In this document: positions 16,369 to 26,609 of the stretch, piece by piece
Layout: every line of letters begins with the position of its first letter
Position numbering within the stretch: position 1 is the first letter of the stretch
From: Pedobacter schmidteae
GTDB lineage: Bacteria > Bacteroidota > Bacteroidia > Sphingobacteriales > Sphingobacteriaceae
Direction of reading: 5' to 3'
DNA length: 64,000 nt
Assembly (NCBI RefSeq): GCF_900564155.1
Contig: NZ_LS999839.1
Coordinates: 3,469,097-3,533,096, forward strand
Notes under the pieces: model-generated
What the model saw: only the letters and a program-made list of their open reading frames with translations
Database searches by the model: none
What the model was told of the DNA's origin: nothing
Program-made: the position numbers and the translations under genes

Positions 16369-19300
16369 ATGATACAGACCAATCAACATATTGTTATACA
16401 TCAAAGCCGGTTAAAGATCAGGCCTGTTTTGATGGGTGTATTTTGGCTTTGTTTAAGTATGGCTGCCTTTGGGCAAAAGGTAAAGGTTGAAGAGCCTCCA
16501 AAACCCATATTTAAAGGCAAAGATGGTAAACTGAATTATACGCCTGATGAAAAAGGAAATCGCATTCCCGATTTTTCCTACTGCGGGTACATGGCAGGCG
16601 AACGAGCTATTCCGGATGCTTTGGTGAAGGTGGTAGTGCCTGTTAAGGATGGCGACGCTACTTTAAGGATACAGTCGGCCTTAAACTATGTGGCCGCTTT
16701 GCCTTTGGGCAAAGATGGTTTAAGAGGTGCGGTGTTGTTGGAAAAAGGGAAATATGAAGTTGCAGGTACTTTAAAAATTAACGCTTCGGGCGTGGTTTTA
16801 CGTGGTAGTGGTATGGGTGAATCTGGTACTATACTATATGCTACAGGTTTGGATAGGCTTGGTGTTTTAAGGATAACAGGTGTCAACGATCGTATTAAAG
16901 ACAAATCCGTAACCATTGCCGATAAATATGTTCCGGTAAACAGTATGAAAGTTACGGTGCCTAATGGCGCTGGGTTTAAAAAAGGAGATCAGGTGCTGGT
17001 GCAACGTACATCGGCCAAAAATTGGATTGATGTCATTGGCACCGATCATTTTGGTGGGGGTATTACTTCGTTGGGCTGGAAACCGGGCCAACGGGATATT
17101 TATTGGGACAGGAAAGTTCTTGCGGTAAATGGCAACGAAGTAACAATTGATGCACCTTTGACAACCGCACTGGATGTTACCTACGGCGAATCTACTTTGT
17201 CAAAATATAACTGGAAAGGAAGGATTACCCAGTCCGGTGCCGAAAATCTCAGATTTGTATCCGCTTTTGATTCCAAAAATCCTAAAGATGAATACCATCG
17301 CTGGACAGCCATTTCGCTTGAAAACATAACTGATGCGTGGGTACGTCAGGTGGCATTTGAACATTTTGCAGGTTCGGCGGTAACGGTTCAGGAAACCGCA
17401 AACAGGATTACGGTGGAAGATTGTAAGTCGCTGGCCCCGGTTTCGGAAATTGGGGGCGAACGCAGGTACACTTTTTTAACGGCCGGCGGACAAACGCTTT
17501 TTCAACGGTTATATTCAGAATATGGCTATCATGATTTTGCTACAGGCTTTTGTGCACCTGGCCCCAATGCATTTGTGCAGTGTCAGGCTTATTTGCCATT
17601 CAGCTTTAGTGGGGCCATTGACAGCTGGGCATCAGGCGTATTGTTTGATGTGGTAAATGTGGATGGACAGGCCCTGAGTTTTATGAACCGCGGACAGGAT
17701 GGGCAAGGGGCAGGATGGGCTGCGGCCAATAGCGTATTCTGGCAGTGTACTGCAGCAAGGGTAGACTGTTATCAGCCCCCAACTGCGCAAAACTGGGCTT
17801 TTGGTACCTGGGCGCAATTTGCAGGTGATGGATATTGGGACATGTCTAACGAGCAGATTCAGCCACGTAGTTTATATTATGCCCAACTGAGAGACAGGAT
17901 AGGGAACCAGGCAGATGAACGGGCTTTTGTAATGCCGGTGGAAACAGAAGCATCTAGCAGTCCACCTGTTGATGTAGCTTTGAAGTTGACTAAGTTATCG
18001 GTTAAACCGGCCATGCTGCTGACCGAATATATAGATGAGGCAGCCATACGACAAAAGATAGACCTGAATACGCATGGCGCCAAAAGCATCGATAAAATTG
18101 GGGTTGAAAAACCTAAACTTTTACGCGCTACGGCTACGATGTTGGTCAGCAATGGTTGGCTGGTACGCGATAATACAGTAGTAACGGGCGACAGACAGGA
18201 TGTGCAGTGGTGGAATGGAAGTGCCCGGCCTTATGGTCTGAAAAATACCAAAGCGCACATTACCCGTTTTGTGCCCGGACGTATTGGTAAAGGATTAACC
18301 GACGACCTGGAGCAAACTACCGATTCGATGCAACAAGGATCGTTAAAGATTTTAGACCATAACTATGGTTTGTGGTATGATCGTCGTCGCGATGATCACG
18401 AGCGCATCAGAAGAATGGATGGTGAGGTATGGACGCCTTTTTATGAGTTGCCTTTTGCCAGGAGCGGACAGGATAAAGCCTGGGACGGTTTAAGTAAGTA
18501 CGACCTGACCAAATACAATTTGTGGTATTGGGACCGCTTAAAGACTTTTGCAGATCTGGCCGATCAGAAAGGCTTGGTATTAATTCACCAAAATTATTTT
18601 CAGCACAACATCATTGAAGCAGGGGCGCATTATGCCGATTTTCCATGGCGTACTGCCAATAACATCAACGATACCGGTTTCCCCGAACCTGTTCCTTATG
18701 CAGGTGATAAACGTATATTTATGGCCGGGCAATATTACGACATTTCTAATCCGGTACGCAGAGCGTTGCACCGGGCCTATATCCGCAAATGCCTGGATAA
18801 TTTTGCTGCCAACAGCAGTGTGATCCAGTTGATCGGTGCCGAATTTACAGGGCCATTACATTTTGTGCAGTTTTGGATTGATACCATTAAAGAATGGGAA
18901 AAAGAAACGGGTAAACATCCGATTATTGGTTTAAGTGTAACCAAAGATGTGCAGGATGCGATTTTGGCCGACAAAGACCGGGCGGCAGCAATTGATCTGA
19001 TTGATATCCGTTATTGGCATTACCAGGCCGATGGTACGGCCTATGCACCGCAAGGTGGACAAAATCTGGCCCCACGCCAGCACGCACGTTTGTTGAAACC
19101 AAAAAAAACATCTTTTGAGCAGGTTTATCATGCGGTATCCGAATATCGGCTACAACATCCGGAAAAGGCGGTAATGTATTCTGGCGATAGCTACGATGCC
19201 TTCGGTTGGGCCATTTTTATGGCTGGAGGCTCAATGTCCAATGTGCCGGGGATTGATCGGGCCTTGCTTTCGGCAGCCGCCGGAATGAAAACTGTTGAGC

Positions 19301-19542
19301 TTCCCGGTAAAACCGCCGGACAATATGCTATGGCAAATGAAGGAAAGGCGTACGTTTTATATAACAGTTCATCCACCGCAATAAAGCTTGATCTGAATAA
19401 AGCTGCGGGTAACTACAGTGTGAAACGTATCAACCCGGCCAATGGCCAGGTGCTTAAAGAAGAAAAAATCAAAGGTGGATCGGCCATCGAATTCCATAAA
19501 CTTTCATCCGGAAACGAAGTCGTTTTCATCAATAAAATTTAA
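16369..19542 (+). CDS. Large two-part protein: pectate-lyase-like beta-helix plus C-terminal domain of unknown function
   Basis: 1057 residues. A signal peptide (about 18-35, ending AAFGQ) is followed by a right-handed beta-helix of the pectate-lyase superfamily (about 45-480, with RIQSALNYVAALP, GAVLLEKGKYEVAGTLKI and VVLRGSGMGESGTIL, then coils such as ITDAWVRQVAFEHFAGSAVTV). The second half (about 560-1057) has many Trp and Tyr residues, with YGLWYDRRRDDHERIRRMDGEVWTPFYELPF and a later barrel-like region (SVIQLIGAEFTGPLHFVQFWIDT). I recall similar proteins annotated with DUF6298, but this assignment is not certain. It is probably an exported pectin-active enzyme; the reaction is unknown. 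The gene lies 5 bases before a GH140-like gene in the same run. Confidence 0.75.
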   Translation: MIQTNQHIVIHQSRLKIRPVLMGVFWLCLSMAAFGQKVKVEEPPKPIFKGKDGKLNYTPDEKGNRIPDFSYCGYMAGERAIPDALVKVVVPVKDGDATLRIQSALNYVAALPLGKDGLRGAVLLEKGKYEVAGTLKINASGVVLRGSGMGESGTILYATGLDRLGVLRITGVNDRIKDKSVTIADKYVPVNSMKVTVPNGAGFKKGDQVLVQRTSAKNWIDVIGTDHFGGGITSLGWKPGQRDIYWDRKVLAVNGNEVTIDAPLTTALDVTYGESTLSKYNWKGRITQSGAENLRFVSAFDSKNPKDEYHRWTAISLENITDAWVRQVAFEHFAGSAVTVQETANRITVEDCKSLAPVSEIGGERRYTFLTAGGQTLFQRLYSEYGYHDFATGFCAPGPNAFVQCQAYLPFSFSGAIDSWASGVLFDVVNVDGQALSFMNRGQDGQGAGWAAANSVFWQCTAARVDCYQPPTAQNWAFGTWAQFAGDGYWDMSNEQIQPRSLYYAQLRDRIGNQADERAFVMPVETEASSSPPVDVALKLTKLSVKPAMLLTEYIDEAAIRQKIDLNTHGAKSIDKIGVEKPKLLRATATMLVSNGWLVRDNTVVTGDRQDVQWWNGSARPYGLKNTKAHITRFVPGRIGKGLTDDLEQTTDSMQQGSLKILDHNYGLWYDRRRDDHERIRRMDGEVWTPFYELPFARSGQDKAWDGLSKYDLTKYNLWYWDRLKTFADLADQKGLVLIHQNYFQHNIIEAGAHYADFPWRTANNINDTGFPEPVPYAGDKRIFMAGQYYDISNPVRRALHRAYIRKCLDNFAANSSVIQLIGAEFTGPLHFVQFWIDTIKEWEKETGKHPIIGLSVTKDVQDAILADKDRAAAIDLIDIRYWHYQADGTAYAPQGGQNLAPRQHARLLKPKKTSFEQVYHAVSEYRLQHPEKAVMYSGDSYDAFGWAIFMAGGSMSNVPGIDRALLSAAAGMKTVELPGKTAGQYAMANEGKAYVLYNSSSTAIKLDLNKAAGNYSVKRINPANGQVLKEEKIKGGSAIEFHKLSSGNEVVFINKI

Positions 19543-19547
19543 TTCAT

Positions 19548-20993
19548 ATGGTTAGGTATCAAAGGATAGTCTTATTTGTAGTGGTTTCGTTAGTGCTGTC
19601 TGGATGTGCTTCCGGTCAAAAAACTGCAGCTGTAAAAAAAGGGTTGCAAGTATCAGAAAACGGCAGGTACTTTACCGAAGATGGTAAACCGTTTTTCTGG
19701 TTGGGAGATACCGCCTGGCTTTTGTTTAACAAGCTGACCCGCGAACAGGCTGATCAGTATCTGGAAGACCGTCGCCGGAAAGGTTTTAATGTGGTACAGG
19801 TAATGGTGTTGCATACCGTTCCATCGGTAAACATTTACGGCGACTCTTCACTGGTAGGGGGCGATATTTCGAAACCGGCACTGACAGAAGGGAGTGCTTT
19901 TACTGATGCCGGGCAATATGATTATTGGGATCACGTGGATTATGTGGTAGATAAAGCCAAAGAAAAAGGGATTTATATGGCCATGGTTCCGGTATGGGGC
20001 ACCAATGTAAAGAACAAAAAAGTAACGCCTGAACAGGCAAAGGTTTATGCTGAATTCCTGGCCAAAAGATATAAGGATAAAAGTAATGTTATCTGGTTAA
20101 ACGGGGGAGATATACGTGGTTCAGAAGTCAAAAAAGTATGGGAAGTGATAGGCACTACATTAAAAGCTAATGATCCTAATCACCTGGTTACTTTTCATCC
20201 AAGGGGTAGGACCGGCTCGTCGGAATGGTTTCATAACGAGAAATGGCTAGATTTTAACATGGTGCAATCCGGGCACCGCCGTTATGATCAGGATACGCTG
20301 GCCAAAGAGCAATGGCACTATGGTGAGGACAACTGGAAGTATATAGAAAAAGATTACAACCTGAAGCCTGTTAAACCAACCATTGATGGAGAACCTTCAT
20401 ACGAAGATATTCCGCAAGGGCTTCATGACTTTTCGCAGCCAAAATGGAACGACGCAGATGTGCGGAGATATGGCTACTGGTCGGTTTTTGCCGGTGCATT
20501 TGGTTATACCTACGGCGATAATTCGGTAATGCAAATGTATAATCCTGCCAAAAAGGATGCTGCTTATGGTGCGACAAGGCCATGGCAGGAAGCTTTGAAC
20601 GACCCGGGAGCAGGACAAATGGTGCACCTGAAAAACCTGATGCTGTCGCGCATTTATGGAACAACCGGGGCCGACAGTACAGCCGCTTATTTAGACAGGG
20701 TGCCGGATCAGTCGCTAATAACCGGTACTGCCGGGGGCGATGGCGAAAAATACAACAGGTTAATGGCCACCAGGGCTAAGGATTACATTTTAGTATATAC
20801 CTATACCGGCCGCAAAATCCCGTTAAAAATGGGGGTGCTTCAGGGCGACAAGGTTAAGGCTTGCTGGTTCAGTCCCCGTGACGGTAAAACTACCGAAATA
20901 GGTCTGTTCGAAAATAAGGGAACACATGAATTTGATCCGCCGGGAGAAGAAAAGAATGGAAACGACTGGGTACTGGTAATAGATAAAATATAA
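19548..20993 (+). CDS. GH140-like (DUF4038) glycoside hydrolase, probable apiosidase-type
   Basis: A 481-residue lipoprotein (signal ending LSGC, Cys20). The start of the catalytic barrel, LQVSENGRYFTEDGKPFFWLGDTAWLLFNKLTREQADQYLEDRRRKGFNVVQVM, is the hallmark of the DUF4038/GH140 group. Candidate catalytic residues are Asp188 in WLNGGDIRG and Glu282 in IDGEPSYE, placed like the Asp/Glu pair of the rhamnogalacturonan-II apiosidase of Bacteroides thetaiotaomicron. A C-terminal beta-domain (about 385-481) follows. GH140 enzymes remove side chains attached through apiose in rhamnogalacturonan II, but DUF4038 proteins are diverse, so the substrate is inferred from family and context. The gene is tightly packed between the beta-helix gene and a GH43-like gene. 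Confidence 0.8.
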   Translation: MVRYQRIVLFVVVSLVLSGCASGQKTAAVKKGLQVSENGRYFTEDGKPFFWLGDTAWLLFNKLTREQADQYLEDRRRKGFNVVQVMVLHTVPSVNIYGDSSLVGGDISKPALTEGSAFTDAGQYDYWDHVDYVVDKAKEKGIYMAMVPVWGTNVKNKKVTPEQAKVYAEFLAKRYKDKSNVIWLNGGDIRGSEVKKVWEVIGTTLKANDPNHLVTFHPRGRTGSSEWFHNEKWLDFNMVQSGHRRYDQDTLAKEQWHYGEDNWKYIEKDYNLKPVKPTIDGEPSYEDIPQGLHDFSQPKWNDADVRRYGYWSVFAGAFGYTYGDNSVMQMYNPAKKDAAYGATRPWQEALNDPGAGQMVHLKNLMLSRIYGTTGADSTAAYLDRVPDQSLITGTAGGDGEKYNRLMATRAKDYILVYTYTGRKIPLKMGVLQGDKVKACWFSPRDGKTTEIGLFENKGTHEFDPPGEEKNGNDWVLVIDKI

Positions 20994-20995
20994 GA

Positions 20996-21919
20996 ATGAA
21001 GGACAGGAAGCGTACATATGGTTTATGGTTGTGCCTTGCTTTGATAGGCATGTGGACTGGTTGCAGTAAAAAAGCTTATGTATTTACTTCATTTCATGAG
21101 CCCGCAAACGAAGGCCTGCGATTACTGTATAGCTATGACGGCTATAAATGGAATGACCTGAACAGAATTTTACTAAAGCCTGAGATTGGTAAACAAAAGA
21201 TCATGCGCGACCCGTCCATGGTTCAGGGACCTGATGGGGTGTTTCACCTGGTGTGGACCTGCGCCTGGAAAGGGGAACAGGGCTTTGGTTATGCTAACTC
21301 CCGGGACTTGGTGCATTGGACCGAACAACAGTTTATTCCGGTATTGCAAAATGAACCGACCACGGTGAACGTGTGGGCACCCGAGCTGTTTTATGATGAA
21401 GTGAAAAAGGAATTCATCATCATATGGGCTTCTACCATTCCATTTCGCTTTGAAAAAGGAATTGAAGAAGAAAATAACAACCACAGGATGTATGCCATTA
21501 CCACCAAAGACTTTAAAACTTTTTCGCCGGCCAAACTATTCCTCGATCCGGGATTTAGTGTGATAGATGCAGTGATTGCAAGGCGGGCTGCTAATGATTA
21601 TGTGTTGGTGCTGAAAGACAATACCCGCCCAAACCGGAATTTGAAGGTAGCATTTGGCAGGCAGGCCGTTGGCCCTTACACGGGGGTGTCGGAGGCCTTT
21701 AGTGGTAAACTTACCGAAGGACCAACGGTAGTTAAGCTAGGTAAGGACTGGCTGATTTACTATGATGCCTATGGTGAAAAAAGATATGCAGTGATGAAAA
21801 CCAGCGATTTTAAAAGCTTTAAAGACGTTTCTTCGGAGACGGTAATTCCGGAAGGGCATAAACATGGTACGATTGTGAAAGTGAAGAAAAGTTTGGTTGA
21901 AAGTTTGAGAAAACAATGA
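20996..21919 (+). CDS. GH43-like five-bladed beta-propeller glycosidase
   Basis: 307 residues with an N-terminal signal that resembles a lipoprotein signal (Cys23 after WTG). The propeller pattern is visible as repeated blades. The three acidic positions of the GH43 clan can be proposed: Asp72 in MRDPSMVQ (base), Asp191 in VIDAVI (pKa modulator) and Glu241 in LTEGPTVV (acid). GH43-type enzymes usually release arabinose, xylose or galactose from side chains. Arabinose from pectic arabinan or arabinogalactan would fit the neighbours. The start is 2 bases after the previous stop, and the end overlaps the next gene by 4 bases, so translation is probably coupled. The subfamily is not known. Confidence 0.72.
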   Translation: MKDRKRTYGLWLCLALIGMWTGCSKKAYVFTSFHEPANEGLRLLYSYDGYKWNDLNRILLKPEIGKQKIMRDPSMVQGPDGVFHLVWTCAWKGEQGFGYANSRDLVHWTEQQFIPVLQNEPTTVNVWAPELFYDEVKKEFIIIWASTIPFRFEKGIEEENNNHRMYAITTKDFKTFSPAKLFLDPGFSVIDAVIARRAANDYVLVLKDNTRPNRNLKVAFGRQAVGPYTGVSEAFSGKLTEGPTVVKLGKDWLIYYDAYGEKRYAVMKTSDFKSFKDVSSETVIPEGHKHGTIVKVKKSLVESLRKQ

Positions 21920-23763
21920 TGATATACAACAAAATTTGGTTAGCCTCGGTACTGTTGTTGACGGTACAAGCAGCACAAGCTCAGGATACCCTGCGATACA
22001 CCGGTACGACATTGGTCAATGCCGATTATCACAATGGACAGCTTGTGCCTGCGGTGGGGGTGCACAATATCCAGACTTTTAGGGCTAACAGAGCGCATCC
22101 TGAGCTGGCTGATGGATTAAACTGGACTTATAATCATGCCCCGATGCTGGCTTATTGGAACCATACTTTTTACCTGGAATACCTGAGTGATCCGGTGGGT
22201 GAACATATCCCGCCAAGCAGAACCCTGTTGCAAACCTCAAAAGATGGATATAATTGGTCTAAACCTGAAATCATTTTTCCTCCATACAAAATTCCTGATG
22301 GCTGGAAAAAGGAAGGCTATCCGGGTGTAGCTAAAGATTTGTACGCCACTATGCACCAGCGCGTGGGATTCTTTGTTGCGAAATCGCAAAGATTCTTTGC
22401 CCTGGCCTATTACGGTATTGCTATGGATAAAAAAGACGACCCTAATGATGGAAAAGGAATAGGCAGGGTGATTAGGGAGATTAAAAAGGACGGTACATAT
22501 GGACCGATCTATTTGCTAAGGCCAAATTCGAGCTGGGATATGAAGCATACACTCTATCCCATGTACTCCAGCAGTAAGGATAAAGGGGTGGTAACCGCTT
22601 GCAATGAAATTTTGGCCAGTCCGCTGATGATGCAGCAAATGGTAGAAGAAGCCGACCGGAACGACCCTTTGATTCCGTTAAACAGGCCTGTAAAAGCCTT
22701 CAGTTATTATCATCTGCCCAATGGCAAGGTGGTGGGCTTGTGGAAACATGCCTTGACCTCAGTAAGTAATGATGGTGGTAAAACCTGGCAGTACAATCCG
22801 CTAAGGGCACCAGGCGTGGTGAACAGTAATGCAAAAATATGGGGACAGCAAACTACCGACGGTCGTTTTGCTATGGTATATAATCCATCGGAATTCCGTT
22901 GGCCATTGGCTGTTTCTACCAGTGATGACGGATTGAATTACAAAGATCTTTTATTGGTTAATGGCGAAATATCGCAGATGCGTTACGGGGGCAATTATAA
23001 ATCTTATGGTCCGCAATACATCCGTGGGATTCCGGAAACCGATGGTAAGCCTGCTGATGGTAATATGTGGTTGACCTATAGCATGAATAAAGAAGACATA
23101 TGGGTAGCAAAAGTTCCGGTTCCGGTAGTGTCAAAAGTATCTGACCCTGTTAATGAAGTGTTCAATGCGCTTCCCGATGGGCAGGAATTGAAATGGTGGA
23201 ATACTTTTAGTCCGCTTTGGGCTTCAGTTAAAATAGAGAGGGCACCGGATGGAACCAAAGCACTTACCTTGCGGGATAAAGATCCTTATGATTATGCAAA
23301 AGCAGAAAGGGTGATGCCTGAAGGAAGGAAGATAAATGTGGAATTTTCGGTAATAGCTGCCCAAAACAATACCGGCTCGTTGCAGGTTGACTTTGAAGAT
23401 GCCAAAGGGACGGCGGCGACCCGGCTGATATTTGATGCGCAGGGAGAATTGAGTGCCAAAGTAGGGTACCGTAATTCAGGAATCATGAAATATGAAGCCG
23501 GAAAAACATATCAGATCCGTGTAGAACTGGATATGAACAAAAGGATGTACGACATTTTTATCAACGGAGAAAGCAAAGGTACACGCCTGATGTTTGTGCC
23601 GGTATCGACTTTTGAAAGGGTAACCTTCCGCACGGGAGATATTCGTCGTTTCCCGGATGTAGATACGCCAACGGATCAGGATTTTGACCTGAAAAATCCG
23701 GGTACACCTGTTCCGGAAGCAGTTTTCTATATCAAATCATTAAAAACCGAGGTTGTTAAATAG
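21916..23763 (+). CDS. BNR/sialidase-fold exported protein with C-terminal jelly-roll domain
   Basis: 615 residues with a signal peptide (to about residue 23, AAQAQ). Residues about 40-410 show sialidase-type propeller features: an SKDGYNWSKPE Asp-box near residue 109 and SNDGGKTWQYNPL near residue 290, both of the S-x-D-x-G-x-x-W form, and a degenerate SDDGLNYKD later. The last ~200 residues (LKWWNTFSPLW, VNVEFSVIAAQNNTGSLQVDFED-like strands and YQIRVELDMNKRMYDIFINGE) look like a concanavalin-type jelly roll that often binds or helps bind glycan. True sialidases need an arginine triad, which I cannot confirm. In this pectin run an uncharacterised glycosidase or lyase is more likely than a sialidase. 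It overlaps the previous stop by 4 bases. Confidence 0.68.
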   Translation: MMIYNKIWLASVLLLTVQAAQAQDTLRYTGTTLVNADYHNGQLVPAVGVHNIQTFRANRAHPELADGLNWTYNHAPMLAYWNHTFYLEYLSDPVGEHIPPSRTLLQTSKDGYNWSKPEIIFPPYKIPDGWKKEGYPGVAKDLYATMHQRVGFFVAKSQRFFALAYYGIAMDKKDDPNDGKGIGRVIREIKKDGTYGPIYLLRPNSSWDMKHTLYPMYSSSKDKGVVTACNEILASPLMMQQMVEEADRNDPLIPLNRPVKAFSYYHLPNGKVVGLWKHALTSVSNDGGKTWQYNPLRAPGVVNSNAKIWGQQTTDGRFAMVYNPSEFRWPLAVSTSDDGLNYKDLLLVNGEISQMRYGGNYKSYGPQYIRGIPETDGKPADGNMWLTYSMNKEDIWVAKVPVPVVSKVSDPVNEVFNALPDGQELKWWNTFSPLWASVKIERAPDGTKALTLRDKDPYDYAKAERVMPEGRKINVEFSVIAAQNNTGSLQVDFEDAKGTAATRLIFDAQGELSAKVGYRNSGIMKYEAGKTYQIRVELDMNKRMYDIFINGESKGTRLMFVPVSTFERVTFRTGDIRRFPDVDTPTDQDFDLKNPGTPVPEAVFYIKSLKTEVVK

Positions 23764-23767
23764 ATAA

Positions 23768-26536
23768 ATGATGAAGTTTACCCAAATCCTTTCATTTGTT
23801 TTGCTGATGCTTGTTGGTTCGCTCCGTGCGCAGGAGACTGAACAGCTTTATCTGTCGGGTACTGGAAATGACCATACGGTGAACTGGGAATTTCTGTGTA
23901 CCGGAGGAATGAACTCGGGTAAATGGACAACGATACCTGTACCTTCCAATTGGGAACTGCAGGGATTTGGAAAGTACGATTACGGATTTGCCAAAGATAG
24001 CGTAAGGGGTAAGGAACAAGGTTTATATAAATATCATTTTAAGGTGCCGGCAGCCTGGAAGGGCAAAAAGATCAATATCGTTTTTGAAGGTGCCATGACC
24101 GATACGGAGGTGAAGATCAATGGAAAATCTGCGGGGCCAATTCATCAGGGGGCATTTTACGTGTTTCGTTATGATGTGACTTCCTTATTAAAATATGGAG
24201 CAGATAACCTGCTCGAAGCAAAAGTATCCAAGCATTCGGCCAATAAATCGGTTAACGAAGCCGAACGTAAAGGCGATTTTTGGTTGTTTGGAGGGATATT
24301 CAGACCGGTATATTTGGAAGCTTTACCTGTAGCCCATATGGAAAGAATAGCTATTGATGCCCAGGCAGACGGGCAGTTTAGCGCTGAAATAAACATAGCA
24401 GGCCAGGCTGATGAGTTGAGTGTGCGGCTCCATGACGCCAATGGGAAAAGCTATGGCAGCATCTTAAGTACAGTAATAGAAAAAGGTACAAGTACCGTTC
24501 GTTTGTCGGGCATATTCTCCAGGCCAGAATTATGGTCGTCGGAGTTCCCGAATCTGTATACGGCCACTTTTATACTGCACAAAAAAAATAGGACCGTTCA
24601 TACAATATCTAAAAAGATTGGTTTCCGGACAATTGTTGTAAAACCGCGCGACGGTGTGTATGTAAATGGAGTGAAAATTAAGTTTAAAGGGGTAAACAGG
24701 CATTCTTTTCGCCCGGCTTCCGGTAGGACATTGAGTAAAAAGAACAGTGTCGAGGATGTGGAGCTGATGAAAGAAATGAACATGAATGCGGTACGGATGT
24801 CGCATTATCCGCCCGACGGTCATTTTTTAGATGTATGCGATTCCCTTGGTTTGTATGTAATGGATGAACTGGCCGGTTGGCATGGGTATTACGATACCCC
24901 AACAGGCGCTAAACTGGTAAAGGAGATGATGCGCCACGATGTGAACCACCCTTCTATTATATTCTGGGCGAACGGAAATGAAGGTGGGCACAATCGGGAG
25001 CTGGATCCCCTGTTTGCACAAGAAGATATTCAAAAGCGACCGCTTATTCATCCCTGGGAAGATTTTAATGGCTTTGACACCCAGCATTACCGCGAGTACA
25101 ATTATGGAATAGGAAATTATCGACATGGACATAGTATCGTAATGCCGACCGAATTTTTACACGGTATGTTTGACGGCGGGCATGGAGCCGGACTGGGGGA
25201 TTATTGGGATGATATGTTGATGAACCCGCTTTCTGCAGGTGGTTTTCTTTGGGATTTTGCTGATCAGGGTGTGGTGCGTACCGATAAAAATAATAGCATT
25301 GATGCCGATGGGAACCGCGGTGCAGATGGTATAGTAGGTCCGTACCATGAAAAGGAAGGTAGTTTTTTTGCCATTAAAGAGATTTGGAGTCCTGTGTTTT
25401 TTGAACATCGCGAAATGACTCCCGAATTTGATGGCATATTTAACCTGGAGAACCGCTATCACTTTACCAATCTGAATACCTGCAGGTTTGACTGGAAATT
25501 GTTGAACTTTAAAACCGGAGGAACGTTAAAAGGACAAGCTGCGGCGCCGGATGTGAAACCGCTTGAAAAGGGAAGAATACGTGTTGGGTTGCCTGCCAAC
25601 TGGAACAGTAGCTACGATGTATTATATATTACCGCTACTGATATCCATGGAAAAGAATTGTATACCTGGAGCTTCCCTATTACGCTGCCTAAAAAAGAGG
25701 CTTTGACAATGCTTAAAAAAGAAGGGCCAGGTAAGGTTATGGTAAGCCAAAAAGATTCATTGCTAATGGTTTCGGCGAATGGCATTTCCTTAAGTTTTAG
25801 CAAAAAAACAGGTATACTGCTTGAAGTTAAAAATGAAAAAGGCGTTATTCCTTTTGCCAATGGGCCGATTGTACAGGAGGGGGCAACCAATTTCCAGCAC
25901 ATCAGGCACCGTATGGACGGTGCCAACCTGATTGTTGAATCGTCATTTGACAGAAAAATAGCTTACAATACTTTGCAATGGACTATTTACCCTTCGGGTA
26001 TGTTGAAGCTCAATGTGAAATATTTTCCGGCCGAATATCTGACGAATTTCATCGGCCTGAATTTTTCCTTTCCTCAGCATGAGTTGAAAGGCGTAGAATA
26101 TATGGGGCGCGGACCGTACCGTGTTTGGAAGAACCGTTTAAAAGGCAATCAATTTGGCATCTGGAAAAAGGATTACAATGATACCGAAACAGGCGAAAAC
26201 TGGGTTTATCCGGAGTTTAAGGGCTACCACGCCAATATGTATTGGTGTAAGTTTATCACCAATAACCAACCCTTTCGTGTCTTTACCGAAAATGAAGATA
26301 TTTTTTTGAGGCTGTTTAGTGCGGCCTTTAAAACCGATCAGTGGCACAATTACGAACCGCTTTTTCCGTCGGGTGATATTTCCTTTATGCAGGGTATTCC
26401 GGGTATTGGGACTAAAACACAGCGGGCAGATAGGAGTGGACCGATGGCAATGAAGAACATTTTTTACGATTATGAGAAAGATCCGGCAAGGGCCTTGAAC
26501 ATGACGCTGTACTTTGACTTTTCATTGGAAATATAA
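23768..26536 (+). CDS. Glycoside hydrolase family 2, beta-galactosidase-like
   Basis: 922 residues with a signal peptide ending near AQE (residue 22). The order is a sugar-binding jelly roll (about 30-185, with VPSNWELQGFGKYDYGF and GLYKYHFKVP), an Ig-like domain (190-290) and the TIM barrel (290-600), followed by further beta domains including a beta-galactosidase small-chain-like end (VEYMGRGPYRVWKNR). The barrel opens with GVKIKFKGVNRHSFRP. The acid/base is Glu405 in IIFWANGNEGGHN and the nucleophile is Glu462 in IVMPTEFLHG. Both catalytic residues are present. Beta-galactosidase activity on pectic galactan or arabinogalactan side chains is the best guess; related GH2 members act on glucuronate or other sugars. 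Confidence 0.85.
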   Translation: MMKFTQILSFVLLMLVGSLRAQETEQLYLSGTGNDHTVNWEFLCTGGMNSGKWTTIPVPSNWELQGFGKYDYGFAKDSVRGKEQGLYKYHFKVPAAWKGKKINIVFEGAMTDTEVKINGKSAGPIHQGAFYVFRYDVTSLLKYGADNLLEAKVSKHSANKSVNEAERKGDFWLFGGIFRPVYLEALPVAHMERIAIDAQADGQFSAEINIAGQADELSVRLHDANGKSYGSILSTVIEKGTSTVRLSGIFSRPELWSSEFPNLYTATFILHKKNRTVHTISKKIGFRTIVVKPRDGVYVNGVKIKFKGVNRHSFRPASGRTLSKKNSVEDVELMKEMNMNAVRMSHYPPDGHFLDVCDSLGLYVMDELAGWHGYYDTPTGAKLVKEMMRHDVNHPSIIFWANGNEGGHNRELDPLFAQEDIQKRPLIHPWEDFNGFDTQHYREYNYGIGNYRHGHSIVMPTEFLHGMFDGGHGAGLGDYWDDMLMNPLSAGGFLWDFADQGVVRTDKNNSIDADGNRGADGIVGPYHEKEGSFFAIKEIWSPVFFEHREMTPEFDGIFNLENRYHFTNLNTCRFDWKLLNFKTGGTLKGQAAAPDVKPLEKGRIRVGLPANWNSSYDVLYITATDIHGKELYTWSFPITLPKKEALTMLKKEGPGKVMVSQKDSLLMVSANGISLSFSKKTGILLEVKNEKGVIPFANGPIVQEGATNFQHIRHRMDGANLIVESSFDRKIAYNTLQWTIYPSGMLKLNVKYFPAEYLTNFIGLNFSFPQHELKGVEYMGRGPYRVWKNRLKGNQFGIWKKDYNDTETGENWVYPEFKGYHANMYWCKFITNNQPFRVFTENEDIFLRLFSAAFKTDQWHNYEPLFPSGDISFMQGIPGIGTKTQRADRSGPMAMKNIFYDYEKDPARALNMTLYFDFSLEI

Positions 26537-26609
26537 AATTGTTTTTTAATGCTAATGATGGTTTCGACAGCTGACTAATTGCTTAAATTGAATAGAAAAT
26601 TCTGACCAG

